Position numbers and translations under genes: made by a program
Assembly: GCF_014696715.1 (NCBI RefSeq)
Contig: NZ_JACJQO010000005.1
Location: forward strand, 310,001-374,000
DNA from: Pseudanabaena sp. FACHB-2040
Lineage (GTDB): Bacteria; Cyanobacteriota; Cyanobacteriia; Phormidesmidales; Phormidesmidaceae
Length of the DNA: 64,000 bases
Reading direction: 5' to 3'
Notes under the pieces: model-generated
Seen by the model: the letters and a program-made list of their open reading frames with translations, nothing else
Databases searched by the model: none
Told to the model about the DNA's origin: nothing
Part shown: piece after piece, positions 43,880 through 51,256 of the stretch
How the letters are laid out: every line of letters starts with the position of its first letter
Position numbering within the stretch: position 1 is the stretch's first letter

Positions 43880-44404
43880 ATGGATGAAATTGTCATTGTT
43901 GAGTACAGTTCGAACTGGCCGCTTCTTTTTGAGCAGGAAGCTGCCCGCCTACGCGAAGTTTTAGATCAAGATCTCGTCACTCGGATTGAGCATTTTGGCA
44001 GCACAGCAGTGCCGGGTTTGGCTGCGAAACCAATCATTGATTTATTGGTAGGGGTGCGTTCACTAACAGAGGCAAGGCGGGTTACGATTTCTCAGCTCGA
44101 AACGCTGGGGTATGCCTATTGGTTTGACAATCCCGATCTGGAGCGAATGTTTTTTGTGAAGGGATTACCTCCTAATGGGCCACGCACTTATCATATTCAT
44201 ATGGTTGAGCCAGATAGCCCGTTGTGGGAGCGGTTGTTGTTTAAGGATTACCTTTGCCAGCACTCGGATGAAGCTGCCCGCTATGCAGAATTGAAGCAGT
44301 GTTTGGCAGAAAGGTATCGTTGCGATCGCGAAGCCTACACTCAAGGCAAAGCAGAGTATATTCAGTCGGTCATGCAAAAAGTACGGCAGCAGGCAAGCGA
44401 ATAA
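43880..44404 (+). CDS. GrpB-family protein
   Basis: This 174-residue protein is of the GrpB (UPF0157) family, which has a nucleotidyltransferase-like fold. The core IEHFGSTAVPGLAAKPIIDLLVGV is the family signature, followed by the helices and the conserved YHIHMVEPDSPLWERLLFKDYL. Some members are linked to antibiotic or small-molecule modification, but no general role is established. It is often carried on mobile gene cassettes, and here it sits just before the cassette-like run. A CCTCTA/TAGAGG palindrome follows the stop (44405-44417) and separates it from the convergent gene at 44441. Confidence 0.9.
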   Translation: MDEIVIVEYSSNWPLLFEQEAARLREVLDQDLVTRIEHFGSTAVPGLAAKPIIDLLVGVRSLTEARRVTISQLETLGYAYWFDNPDLERMFFVKGLPPNGPRTYHIHMVEPDSPLWERLLFKDYLCQHSDEAARYAELKQCLAERYRCDREAYTQGKAEYIQSVMQKVRQQASE

Positions 44405-44440
44405 CCTCTAGTAGAGGTGCAGATTCCCATCAGTGTGGTG

Positions 44441-45436
44441 CTAGCTGTCCATTTGCTTAATAAGCTGCTGCACAGATGACTTAGACGAGCCATAGCTGAC
44501 GATCGCAACGTCAAGATCTGCATGCTTATAGAGGGTTAACGCCCGTTGAATGGCTCCCATAATCCAGGCAGTCTCGTTGCCAAACGCTCCGCCACCGAGA
44601 AGCGTAAGAAACAGGTTTTTGCTTCCATTTTCTACCGAGTTCAAGATTGCGGCACAAATCGTTGCCTCATAGGAGGCTTCTAAAACGAGGCGAGCGAAAT
44701 CTGCCCAAAGGGTTGAAGGATGACTAGAATAAGCAACGGGTAAGGCAGAGCAATAGGTTTGGGAGACGGTGTGCTGGCAGCCATTAAGCGTAACTTGCGT
44801 ATTCCAGTGAATGCCGATTCTCAGGAGCTGACGCAGTTCGTCTAACTGGTTCTCGCTTGAGGCTCTAAGCCGGTTTGAAATCTCGACTAGGCCGCTATGG
44901 GAGGCCAGAGCATAGCCGTTTTTCATTTCCCACAGGCGGTTCTCGGTGTTGCCCAGGGCGGCTCCAATATCTGCAAGGCAATCGATTTGGTTGTCTGCGG
45001 TTTGACCGATTTGCCCCTTTACGGATGCAAAATAGTTGCGGTAAATCGTGCCTGCCCCCGCTGCAACGGCACACGCTGGGCCTTGGGTGTGATCTCCCTC
45101 ATACATTCCAACGCCCTGCTCAGGGGTCACGTTCGGAGAGACCATTTCAAGCAGATTGAACTGGGAAGCTACTTGAAACAGGGCACCCGCGTTGGATGGG
45201 TCGGTGTGCAAGTGCTGGACGTTGGCGACGACTTCACGGAGGGATAGGTTTCCGGTCTTATGCCCGCTTGAGTGAACACGTTTTCTCAGTTCGGCTAATG
45301 ATGGCGTTTCCAATCCGCCGCAAACGAGCACCTGCCCGTTTACGTGGGATTTTAATGTGTCACCGTCAAGCGTGATATTCGCACGAACCTGTTGAGGAGA
45401 TTCTTCGGGGAATCCGGTTAATCTTTCAAACCACAT
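44441..45436 (-). CDS. Hypothetical protein with possible PARG/macro-type fold
   Basis: This 331-residue protein is not securely assigned. Two segments recall the microbial PARG/macro-domain fold. These are NVTPEQGVGMYEGDHTQGPA, in the position of a ligand-binding loop, and LTLLGGGAFGNETAWIMGAI near the C-terminus, like the GCGxFGN strand-loop of TIGR02452-type enzymes. The usual QEE catalytic motif of PARG is not visible. If the fold is right it would bind ADP-ribose-like ligands. The gene is the last (leftmost) of six minus-strand genes. The start MWFERLTGFPEES is in the family-like position. Confidence 0.6.
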   Translation of the reverse strand: MWFERLTGFPEESPQQVRANITLDGDTLKSHVNGQVLVCGGLETPSLAELRKRVHSSGHKTGNLSLREVVANVQHLHTDPSNAGALFQVASQFNLLEMVSPNVTPEQGVGMYEGDHTQGPACAVAAGAGTIYRNYFASVKGQIGQTADNQIDCLADIGAALGNTENRLWEMKNGYALASHSGLVEISNRLRASSENQLDELRQLLRIGIHWNTQVTLNGCQHTVSQTYCSALPVAYSSHPSTLWADFARLVLEASYEATICAAILNSVENGSKNLFLTLLGGGAFGNETAWIMGAIQRALTLYKHADLDVAIVSYGSSKSSVQQLIKQMDS

Positions 45437-45707
45437 GATTGGGCTCCATCATCTGCAGAGGCTAGAGGTGGCTAATTCGCTGATTGAACCAGCCAGCAGT
45501 GAGGTTTAGCCTTCGTAGCTGCATTGCTGTTGCGATCGCATCCTTCTCTGCTATCAATCTTCGGGAGGATCTGCAATTTCAGTGCCTCAATCAAAGGCGG
45601 CATCTCAAATTGAGCTATATCTCAAACGATATTGAGGTTGACATCATCATATTCACACACGAACTGATTTCGCATTCCGTTGATTTCTTGCCAAGTCTTA
45701 TAGTTTT
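45437..45707. other. Intergenic DNA, no gene supported
   Basis: These 271 bases, with copy A (45708-45791) and the site at 45801-45835, fill the 393-base gap up to the TrmH-type gene. I see no protein-like frame in them. The promoter of the PARG/macro-like gene should lie at the left end. Confidence 0.4.
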
Positions 45708-45791
45708 GTAGGATGGGCAAAGCAAAGCGTGCCCATCAAAGCACATAATCTCAAAAGATAGGCACGGGCTATCGCCCTTTTCCCAGCCTAC
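45708..45791 (+). repeat. GTAGGATGGGC palindromic element, copy A
   Basis: This copy is 84 bases long. The outer arms are GTAGGATGGGCAAAG and CTTTTCCCAGCCTAC, and the inner arms GCGTGCCCATC and GATAGGCACGGGC. It lies between the TrmH-type gene's end and the preceding gene, with a short attC-like site 9 bases to its right. Confidence 0.8.
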
Positions 45792-45800
45792 TAGGTGGCA

Positions 45801-45835
45801 ACCTAACTTCTTTCCGGTGCAGCGGAGTGTTAGGC
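45801..45835 (-). repeat. Short attC-like site at the TrmH-type gene's end
   Basis: On the minus strand it starts GCCTAAC (a match to RYYYAAC) and ends GTTAGGT (GTTRRRY), with ACTCCGCTGCACCGG between. The gene's TAA stop is inside GCCTAAC. At 35 bases it is too short for a normal attC and seems to lack the second inner box. Confidence 0.5.
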
Positions 45836-46447
45836 ATCAAATTTTTTGCCTCGCTTTTTTCGCCATTTATATTTGCTCTGATATTCACGGCGCTGTTTCG
45901 TGACCTCGTACAAAACTATTCCCGAGGTTGTGCCCAAATTCAGACTCTCGATCATGCCGAACATGGGGATATTTACGCACATTTCACTGTGCTGTATGGC
46001 TAGGTCGCTTATGCCCCTAGCCTCATTGCCAAACCACACAGCCAACTTGGTATAGATAGTGTAGTCGGCCTCATCTAGGACGACATTTTTCATTCCCTTT
46101 ATGTGTGGTGACGTGACGATAGACACAAATCGATTTTTCTCTAAGTGCTCAAGGCATGCTTCGGTACTATCGAATCTTTTGACAAAGCTCCATTTGATTG
46201 CCGATACAGAAGTTTTCGAAAGTGGTTTTTGCTCCCGCATTTCTAGCCAATCGTTGGGCAAGGCTCCCTTTGGATCTACGATGTATACCTTTTCTACTCC
46301 TAAGGCATTCACATTTCTTATAACCGTACCAATATTCTTGATATCACTCGGATCTTCGATAACAGTAATTAAGTTCTTGCATCTGTAAGGCTTTATCTCT
46401 TCTGCACGTTGTCGGATCGAACTCTTTTGCTTTTCTTCTTTTTCCAT
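45830..46447 (-). CDS. TrmH-family RNA 2'-O-methyltransferase
   Basis: This 205-residue SPOUT methyltransferase has the three TrmH motifs: NIGTVIRNVNALGVEKVYI (motif 1), AVWFGNEARGISDLA (motif 2, Glu/Arg) and IPMFGMIESLNLGTTSGIV (motif 3, knot). TrmH-type enzymes methylate the ribose of rRNA or tRNA, such as Gm18. The exact target is unknown. The ends of the protein (EKEEKQKSS and KYKWRKKRGKKFD) are very basic and may hold RNA. Its low GC compared with the flanks and its stop in an attC-like heptamer suggest transfer as a cassette. Confidence 0.9.
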   Translation of the reverse strand: MEKEEKQKSSIRQRAEEIKPYRCKNLITVIEDPSDIKNIGTVIRNVNALGVEKVYIVDPKGALPNDWLEMREQKPLSKTSVSAIKWSFVKRFDSTEACLEHLEKNRFVSIVTSPHIKGMKNVVLDEADYTIYTKLAVWFGNEARGISDLAIQHSEMCVNIPMFGMIESLNLGTTSGIVLYEVTKQRREYQSKYKWRKKRGKKFDA

Positions 46448-46477
46448 AAAGTTTCCGGCTACATTGCTTTCTAATCA

Positions 46478-46516
46478 ATTAAACTGAGTTGTTTCGGTGC
46501 ACTGGGATTGTTAGGT
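46478..46516. repeat. Degenerate attC-like site upstream of the TrmH-type gene
   Basis: The right box is GTTAGGT (GTTRRRY) with CGGTGCACTGGGATT before it, and the left box is ATTAAAC (one mismatch to RYYYAAC). The stretch resembles the site at 45801 and marks the other boundary of the TrmH-type gene. Confidence 0.4.
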
Positions 46517-46642
46517 ATCATCTTGGACGTGGTGATGCGTGGCGCAGTAGAGCGACGCCCCAACCAACCATGACACTTCCGATAACAGCATTTGCCAAGG
46601 AACCGTACCGCACCTGTTCAGTGCCGAAGGCGTCGATTTTGG

Positions 46643-47539
46643 TTAGTCCCATCGGTGTTGTCGAGCTTCATCGACTATCCCTTGAGCCTCTTCGAGGGAA
46701 ATATCATAGCGAGCGCTCAAAAGTTGGGGAATGCGATCGCAGTCGCGATTGGGATTCACATCTGGTTGGCTGGCATAAGAAGGCAGTGCAGCATTACATA
46801 AAAATGGCGAAGGTTTTGCCTTTAGTTGAAGCGGTTCAAGATTTTTAACTTCTCGTGAATTGATCAAAAACAGCAAGGCACCGCTGAGGTTGGCATCGCT
46901 GAGGTTGGCATCAATGAGTAGCGTACAGTTGAGGTCGGCACCGCTGAGGTTGGCATCGCTGAGGTCAGCACCACTGAGGTTGGCAAATCTGAGGTCGGCA
47001 CCGCTGAGGTTGGCAAATCTGAGCCCAGCACAGTTAAAGTTGGCACCACTAAGGTTAGCACCGCTGAGGTTGGCACCGTTGAGGTTAGCACCGCTGAGAT
47101 TGGCACCGTTGAGGTTGGCACCACTGAGGTCGGCACCGCTGAGTTCAGCACAATTGAGGTCGGCATCAATGAGGTTGGCACCGCTGAGTTCAGCACCGCT
47201 GAGTTCAGCACAATTGAGGTCGGCACCGATGAGGTCGGCACCGATGAGGTTAACTGCCTCTGTATTTCTGCTGGCAGTGCGGAGATTGAGAAACAGGAAG
47301 ACTCCACCGGTAACCGTTGCGATCGCCCCAATACCGCCGATGAGGGTTTCACGATGTGGGTGGGCAAGGGTTGTTCTTTCGTTGTGGGATAGGCGACCGT
47401 AATCTGGCTGAATTCTACGCTCGGAGAGTAACCAAAGCCACCACACCATCCCGAGAAAAACTGGAGTGGCGATCGCTCCCATCACCCACCACTTGTTGAT
47501 CCTGATCTTTGTCTGCCACTGCTTGAGTCGCTCCCGCAT
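46643..47539 (-). CDS. Membrane-anchored pentapeptide-repeat protein
   Basis: This 298-residue protein has two hydrophobic spans (near residues 18-38 and 65-85). They are followed by about 27 consecutive A(D/N)LSGA-type pentapeptides (residues ~95-230), which fold as a right-handed quadrilateral beta helix. The last ~65 residues are soluble (PQLLSARYDISLEEAQGIVD). No Qnr/MfpA-like residues or effector domain are seen, so its partner is unknown. The stop TAA lies in GACTAAC, one mismatch from RYYYAAC, in line with the cassette pattern of the region. The opposite strand is open too but reads as a repeat artefact. Confidence 0.85.
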   Translation of the reverse strand: MRERLKQWQTKIRINKWWVMGAIATPVFLGMVWWLWLLSERRIQPDYGRLSHNERTTLAHPHRETLIGGIGAIATVTGGVFLFLNLRTASRNTEAVNLIGADLIGADLNCAELSGAELSGANLIDADLNCAELSGADLSGANLNGANLSGANLNGANLSGANLSGANFNCAGLRFANLSGADLRFANLSGADLSDANLSGADLNCTLLIDANLSDANLSGALLFLINSREVKNLEPLQLKAKPSPFLCNAALPSYASQPDVNPNRDCDRIPQLLSARYDISLEEAQGIVDEARQHRWD

Positions 47540-47725
47540 TTTTGAGACTCCCTCAATGCTGTGCCTATTATCACTCCCCTGATTCGGGAACGCTCTAAAT
47601 CTTTATGCACGCTTAACTACCATTCACGCCAAAGCAAACGGGCCTCTCTCGACATGTTTCGGGCGGCGGCTCCGCTGCGATTGCGGCAGTATCGAATCGG
47701 CAGATGCCGCAGAACAATTTGATAA

Positions 47726-47791
47726 AGTGTGCCCATCAAAGTACATGATTTCAAAAGATGGGTACGGGCTGTTATCCTTTGTCCATCCTAC
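47726..47791 (+). repeat. GTAGGATGGGC palindromic element, copy B (5-prime truncated)
   Basis: It starts within the left arm (GTGTGCCCATC) and keeps the inner GATGGGTACGGGC and the right arm CTTTGTCCATCCTAC. The right arm supplies the last codons of the DUF3592 gene (see findings). Confidence 0.75.
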
Positions 47792-48287
47792 TGGCTACAG
47801 TTAGTCCTGATCGCGTCGAGCGAGCGTCAGGATTAAAAACGAGAAGCCCTATCCCAATCAAGAAGAAAATCAGGGAAAGCCCTGCATAGCCTCCGACCCT
47901 AGTTTTGAGTGTAGTCTCAGAATAGATCCTTGCTTGGTTCGGTGCACTGGGGTCGTACTCCACCTGAACGGTTTTGTTCTCACAATCGCGTCGGCTTGAA
48001 CAAGCGCTGCTGGTGATGAATTCGGCCGTTTCGCCTTCACGGGTCTGGAACTCGACTGTTGAAACATATTTGATCCGGGATGTTAGCGGAACCATTCCAC
48101 CACCGGAATATTCCCTTTGCTCCCTCGTTGCAATAATGGTTCCAGTTGCGGAAATTGCGTTGGCTTCAAACGCAACCTCGGATCGGTGGTATGAGGGGGC
48201 CTGAACTAAGAGCATTCCACCAACTGAGGCAAAGAATAACCCTAATGCCTTTGTAACAATGAGATCTCCTGGTTGTACAGTGCTCAT
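47772..48287 (-). CDS. DUF3592 membrane protein
   Basis: This 171-residue protein has hydrophobic spans near residues 12-30 and 130-152. Between them is the DUF3592 core (ATGTIIATREQREYSGGG to VQVEYDPSAPNQARI). DUF3592 proteins are small bacterial membrane proteins of unknown role that are common on mobile cassettes. Two Cys (ACSSRRDC) are spaced to form a disulphide on the outer side. The final residues SRMDKG and the stop are encoded by the right arm of the palindromic element copy B, so the ancestral C-terminus may have been different. Confidence 0.85.
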   Translation of the reverse strand: MSTVQPGDLIVTKALGLFFASVGGMLLVQAPSYHRSEVAFEANAISATGTIIATREQREYSGGGMVPLTSRIKYVSTVEFQTREGETAEFITSSACSSRRDCENKTVQVEYDPSAPNQARIYSETTLKTRVGGYAGLSLIFFLIGIGLLVFNPDARSTRSGLTVASRMDKG

Positions 48288-48370
48288 AGTTCACCTCTGC
48301 CTGGTTCCCAAATCAGTTTGGTATCTCTTTTAGTATAAGAGGTCCCTATAAACTTGCCAGCAAACGTTTA

Positions 48371-48389
48371 GCCAACTGAATTGTTATGC
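48371..48389 (-). repeat. attC-left-end-like sequence after the GNAT gene
   Basis: On the minus strand it reads GCATAACAATTCAGTTGGC, 15 bases after the stop at 48404. It closely resembles the R''-spacer-L'' part of common integron attC sites. No matching right half follows. Confidence 0.45.
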
Positions 48390-48403
48390 TGATGCTAAAA
48401 TTG

Positions 48404-48877
48404 CTAGTTTTCAAGTTTCACGTATGCTTCTGTTGGGTGAGATAGGGCATAAGAAATCTCCCATTGCTTGAACCCTAAACTTTGATAAAGTTTTGCGGCT
48501 ACCTCATTCTCTTTGCGATAACTCGTAGCAATCACTTCGACCTCTGGACACAACTTCAAACGACGAATCACCTCGATCATTGTGGCTCGCCCATAGCCTT
48601 GCTGCTGATGCTTGGAGTCAATCAGCAATCGCATCACGAACCCTACACCCGCAACAATCTCATACATCGTAAATCCAATCATTGGCATTTTGGGCTGTTC
48701 ATAGCCACACGCCGCAATATCACAAACAGCTAATGGCACAAGATTAGAATCAACGTAAGCTTCTGCTAAAGATTGCGTTGTGGTTGCAACCAAACCCTTC
48801 TGCGACTCCGCGACTTGGAGATTCAGGCATTCTCGGAAATTCTCTCGCGTGACTTTACGTAAGTGAACTTTAACCAC
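48404..48877 (-). CDS. GNAT-family N-acetyltransferase
   Basis: This 157-residue GNAT has the acetyl-CoA-binding motif A in MRLLIDSKHQQQGYGRATM (Q/R-x-x-G-x-G/A) and the later strand-helix ENEVAAKLYQSLGFKQWEI. The pattern of the N-terminal half (VHLRKVTRENFRECLNLQV) recalls spermine/spermidine acetyltransferase-like members, but the target is unproven. GNATs are common integron cargo. It is on the minus strand between the DUF3592 and methyltransferase genes. No signal peptide is seen. Confidence 0.88.
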   Translation of the reverse strand: MVKVHLRKVTRENFRECLNLQVAESQKGLVATTTQSLAEAYVDSNLVPLAVCDIAACGYEQPKMPMIGFTMYEIVAGVGFVMRLLIDSKHQQQGYGRATMIEVIRRLKLCPEVEVIATSYRKENEVAAKLYQSLGFKQWEISYALSHPTEAYVKLEN

Positions 48878-48968
48878 GAGCCTATTGACCTCAAACTGAA
48901 CCAGGTTTTCGTTGCCTATCTTAACAACTCAGATACGTGATTCCTTTGAGCACAGCTTTGTAGCTTTG

Positions 48969-49056
48969 TAGGATGGGTAAAGCAAAGCGTACCTATCAAA
49001 GTACATGATTCTAAAAGATGGACACGGATTATCACCCTTTGCCCGTTCTTAGCTAC
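48969..49056 (+). repeat. GTAGGATGGGC palindromic element, copy C
   Basis: The left arm is GTAGGATGGGTAAAG, the inner arms are diverged (GCGTACCTATC/GATGGACACGG) and the right end reads CTTTGCCCGTTCTTAGCTAC. It lies 15 bases from the end of the methyltransferase gene. Confidence 0.75.
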
Positions 49057-49070
49057 GTATGGCGCTTCCG

Positions 49071-49808
49071 TTATGCCGACTTATGTGCAGAAAGGATAAG
49101 GAACAACGGAATTCGCTTGCGTCGTTCATAGGTTTGTGGGTCGTGAAAGTGATTAAGTTGAGGACGTGCTTCACGCAACGCCTCAATCTGAAATCCTGTA
49201 GTTTGAAGCAAATGAAAATAATCTTCAATGGTGCGATGGTATTTTTGCACAGTGCCACCTAGCCAGTCAGCAACTCGTACTCCAGTCGAAAAATAGTCAT
49301 CAACAACCCAATCTTGGCGGAGTGTTCCAGCACGCCAACCGCGATCGCATGATGTGATCACAGGATGCTCAACCGAGAAGACAAACTGCCCTCTAGCAGC
49401 CAGTGTTTGGAAGACATTGTTAAAGACTGGCGCAAGGTCGGCAACATAATGAAGTACAAGCCTTGCCAGTACGAGATCAAACGCTTCAGGTGGATAGCTC
49501 CAATCTTCAATCGTCTGTGGGATGACTCTACCCGATGTGCCAGTCAGCATCTGAATGGCAGCTGCAGCCATCTTTTGCGAACCTTCGACGCCAATATAGC
49601 TTGCTGCTCCATGATGAAGGAATTCTTTTCCAATTGCAGCATCCCCACAGCCCAGATCGAGAATGCGTTTATTGGCAACCGGAACAATAAGCTCTAAAAT
49701 AGCTGGTTTTTCAAGCGTTTCATTAGGCGTATCTGTACGTTGGCGATGACGCATATAGGTAGCAAACACCTCATCATCATCGTAGAAGTTGGGGCCTGCC
49801 TTTTCCAT
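49071..49808 (-). CDS. Class I SAM-dependent methyltransferase
   Basis: This 245-residue methyltransferase has a Rossmann fold. Motif I is ILDLGCGDAAIGKEF (SAM-binding), motif II is ASYIGVEGSQKM, and post-motif strands are AFDLVLARLVLHYV and GQFVFSVEHPVI. The substrate is not evident from the C-terminal half (DDYFSTGVRVADWLGG). Its stop TAA is inside GCATAAC (49070-49076 on the minus strand), like the box near the GNAT gene. It is the first (rightmost) of the minus-strand run. Copy D and a full attC-like site lie upstream. Confidence 0.88.
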   Translation of the reverse strand: MEKAGPNFYDDDEVFATYMRHRQRTDTPNETLEKPAILELIVPVANKRILDLGCGDAAIGKEFLHHGAASYIGVEGSQKMAAAAIQMLTGTSGRVIPQTIEDWSYPPEAFDLVLARLVLHYVADLAPVFNNVFQTLAARGQFVFSVEHPVITSCDRGWRAGTLRQDWVVDDYFSTGVRVADWLGGTVQKYHRTIEDYFHLLQTTGFQIEALREARPQLNHFHDPQTYERRKRIPLFLILSAHKSA

Positions 49809-49881
49809 CCTAGTGCTCCTCTGTTATACCTTTGCCACTTCATCCAAATTACAATATAGGTACAACAGCCAAAGTAAATCT

Positions 49882-49965
49882 GTAGGATGGGCAAAGCGAA
49901 GCGTGCCCATCAAAACACATGATTCTAAAAGATGGGCACGGGCTATCACCCTTTGCCCATACTAC
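49882..49965 (+). repeat. GTAGGATGGGC palindromic element, copy D
   Basis: This is the best-preserved copy: outer arms GTAGGATGGGCAAAG and CTTTGCCCATACTAC, inner arms CGTGCCCATC and GATGGGCACG (perfect 10-bp complement). The RNA or single strand would fold into a long two-tier hairpin. Confidence 0.85.
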
Positions 49966-50041
49966 TGGCTCACTCTTGTTCGTAAGATGAACTCGTAATC
50001 GAATCTGATAAATTTAATTCCAGGCAAAAAATTAAAAAGTG

Positions 50042-50142
50042 GTCTAACGCCAAGCTCACCCGTCACCGGAAACGCCAAAACGTAGCGAGACACGAGCGAA
50101 GCGGCGGCGCTGTAGGCGGTTGAGTGCAGCGCCTTGTTGGGT
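50042..50142. repeat. Full-length attC-like site
   Basis: The 101-base site starts GTCTAAC (RYYYAAC) and ends GTTGGGT (GTTRRRY). GCCAAGCTCACC near the left end and GGTTGAGTGCAGCGCC near the right end act as imperfect inner complements with a central variable part. This matches the form of integron cassette attC sites, although folding has not been computed. Confidence 0.6.
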
Positions 50143-50217
50143 CGTTGTTAATGTGTATCAGGACTGCACTTCTACAATAAGGAGCAAGCTTCGCGTTTCA
50201 TTAAGATCCTAGAAGTT

Positions 50218-50457
50218 TTGCTTAGTAGTGGTGATGACGAAATAGATCACGACTTGTTACTAGGAACTTATCAATGGCAGAATTTTCATTCTTCTCCTGT
50301 TGATCTCCTTCTGACTTTTATAAGTTTATCTGAGAGATTACTCGAAGCAGGTTGGTTGGAGCAAAATTCAGTTTATAAACGAGCTATTATCTACGTTAGG
50401 GAATTACAGGAGTATAGAGACTCCCTTGAAACTTATGATCAAAGTAAACTTGAGTAA
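50218..50457 (+). CDS. Small acidic hypothetical protein after the attC-like site
   Basis: The frame is open from 50152 (10 bases after the attC-like site) and has protein-like sequence before the first usable start. That sequence is GLHFYNKEQASRFIKILEVL, followed by LSSGDDEIDHDLLLGTYQWQ. The only in-frame start-like codon is TTG at 50218, giving 79 residues. An AAGGAG at 50179-50184 has no start codon at the right distance. The gene may therefore be truncated at its 5-prime end, or use a rare start. It is Leu/Glu/Asp-rich and helical, a typical cassette ORF. No function is known. Confidence 0.45.
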   Translation: MLSSGDDEIDHDLLLGTYQWQNFHSSPVDLLLTFISLSERLLEAGWLEQNSVYKRAIIYVRELQEYRDSLETYDQSKLE

Positions 50458-51215
50458 GTGTTTACCTGGCTGTGAAGCAAGGCGAAAGATACATCTATAG
50501 CTTCAGTTTTAATAACTTGTTTTGGGTGCTGCTTTAGTTAATAAAAATGAGCAGCTCCTTAAACCAGAGACTGACAAGGAAACATCCGTTGTCAAGAAAT
50601 TTAGAAAACAACTTAGTAGAAAGTGAAGTCTAATAATTTTTTAGGAAGAAACTCTCTACCTAACAGTTATTCTGGCTAATATTTTTAGTAGAAGTGATAA
50701 GCTGGGAGTAAGTTAATCTGACATCTCTATGAGTAGCTAGGCTGGAAAAATTAGGTATAATTAATCATCTTTCTGTGGGGCACATCAGATTACGCAAACT
50801 CTTCACTAAGCTAGATGATAATTTATTGACTTCCATCTGTAATTCACAAGACTCTATGAAAACTGTTAAGAGTGACAGGAGAATGTCTCTATGCCTCTAC
50901 GACTTACACCCAAAATAAGGGGTAGTAATTGGTAGCCGTGACAATCGTAACCCCATTCTCCTTTAGTCCCATTTAAAGAAATTCCTCTACACGGTTGACG
51001 CCCACGTAGCACACACCGTATTCTCAATCCTTAAGCTGTCGTGCGCGGCAGCCTAGACCCGGAACTCATTGACTTAGCGCCGCCTGCAAGTGTTACCAGC
51101 ACAAACAGGCGACTAGTCCCCCGAAGCTGATCAGAGCAGTTCGGAGGCTTGGAGGTCAGTTTACCTCCCCTGCCGCCCCGATTGCACACAACCACGGGGC
51201 TGCTAGGAAAGTGAG
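50458..51215. other. Gene-poor, AT-rich stretch
   Basis: About 760 bases hold no gene that I can support. A short plus-strand frame (50522-50626, TTG start) reads NKNEQLLKPETDKETSVVKK and ends in a stop. It may be the tail of a lost gene. The right part (51010-51215) is richer in GC and in small inverted repeats (for example GGAGGT/ACCTCC near 51150-51167), perhaps a structured leader. Confidence 0.4.
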
Positions 51216-51252
51216 TTCTGGTTTCCTAGTTCACACTACATAGGGACCAGAA
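51216..51252 (+). promoter_or_regulatory. Strong hairpin just before a start codon
   Basis: TTCTGGTTTCCTA pairs with TAGGGACCAGAA (one bulge, G-U pairs) across a 12-base loop. It ends 4 bases before the ATG at 51257, where no ribosome site is seen, and could block or control translation. Confidence 0.5.
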
Positions 51253-51256
51253 CCAC

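Noticed and set aside
46860-47402. Plus-strand frame of 180 codons with repeated Leu-Arg-Ser-Ala-Pro units
   Set aside because: It is the antisense of the pentapeptide-repeat gene. A period of 15 bases keeps any frame open, and the minus-strand protein has the normal repeat pattern with membrane spans.
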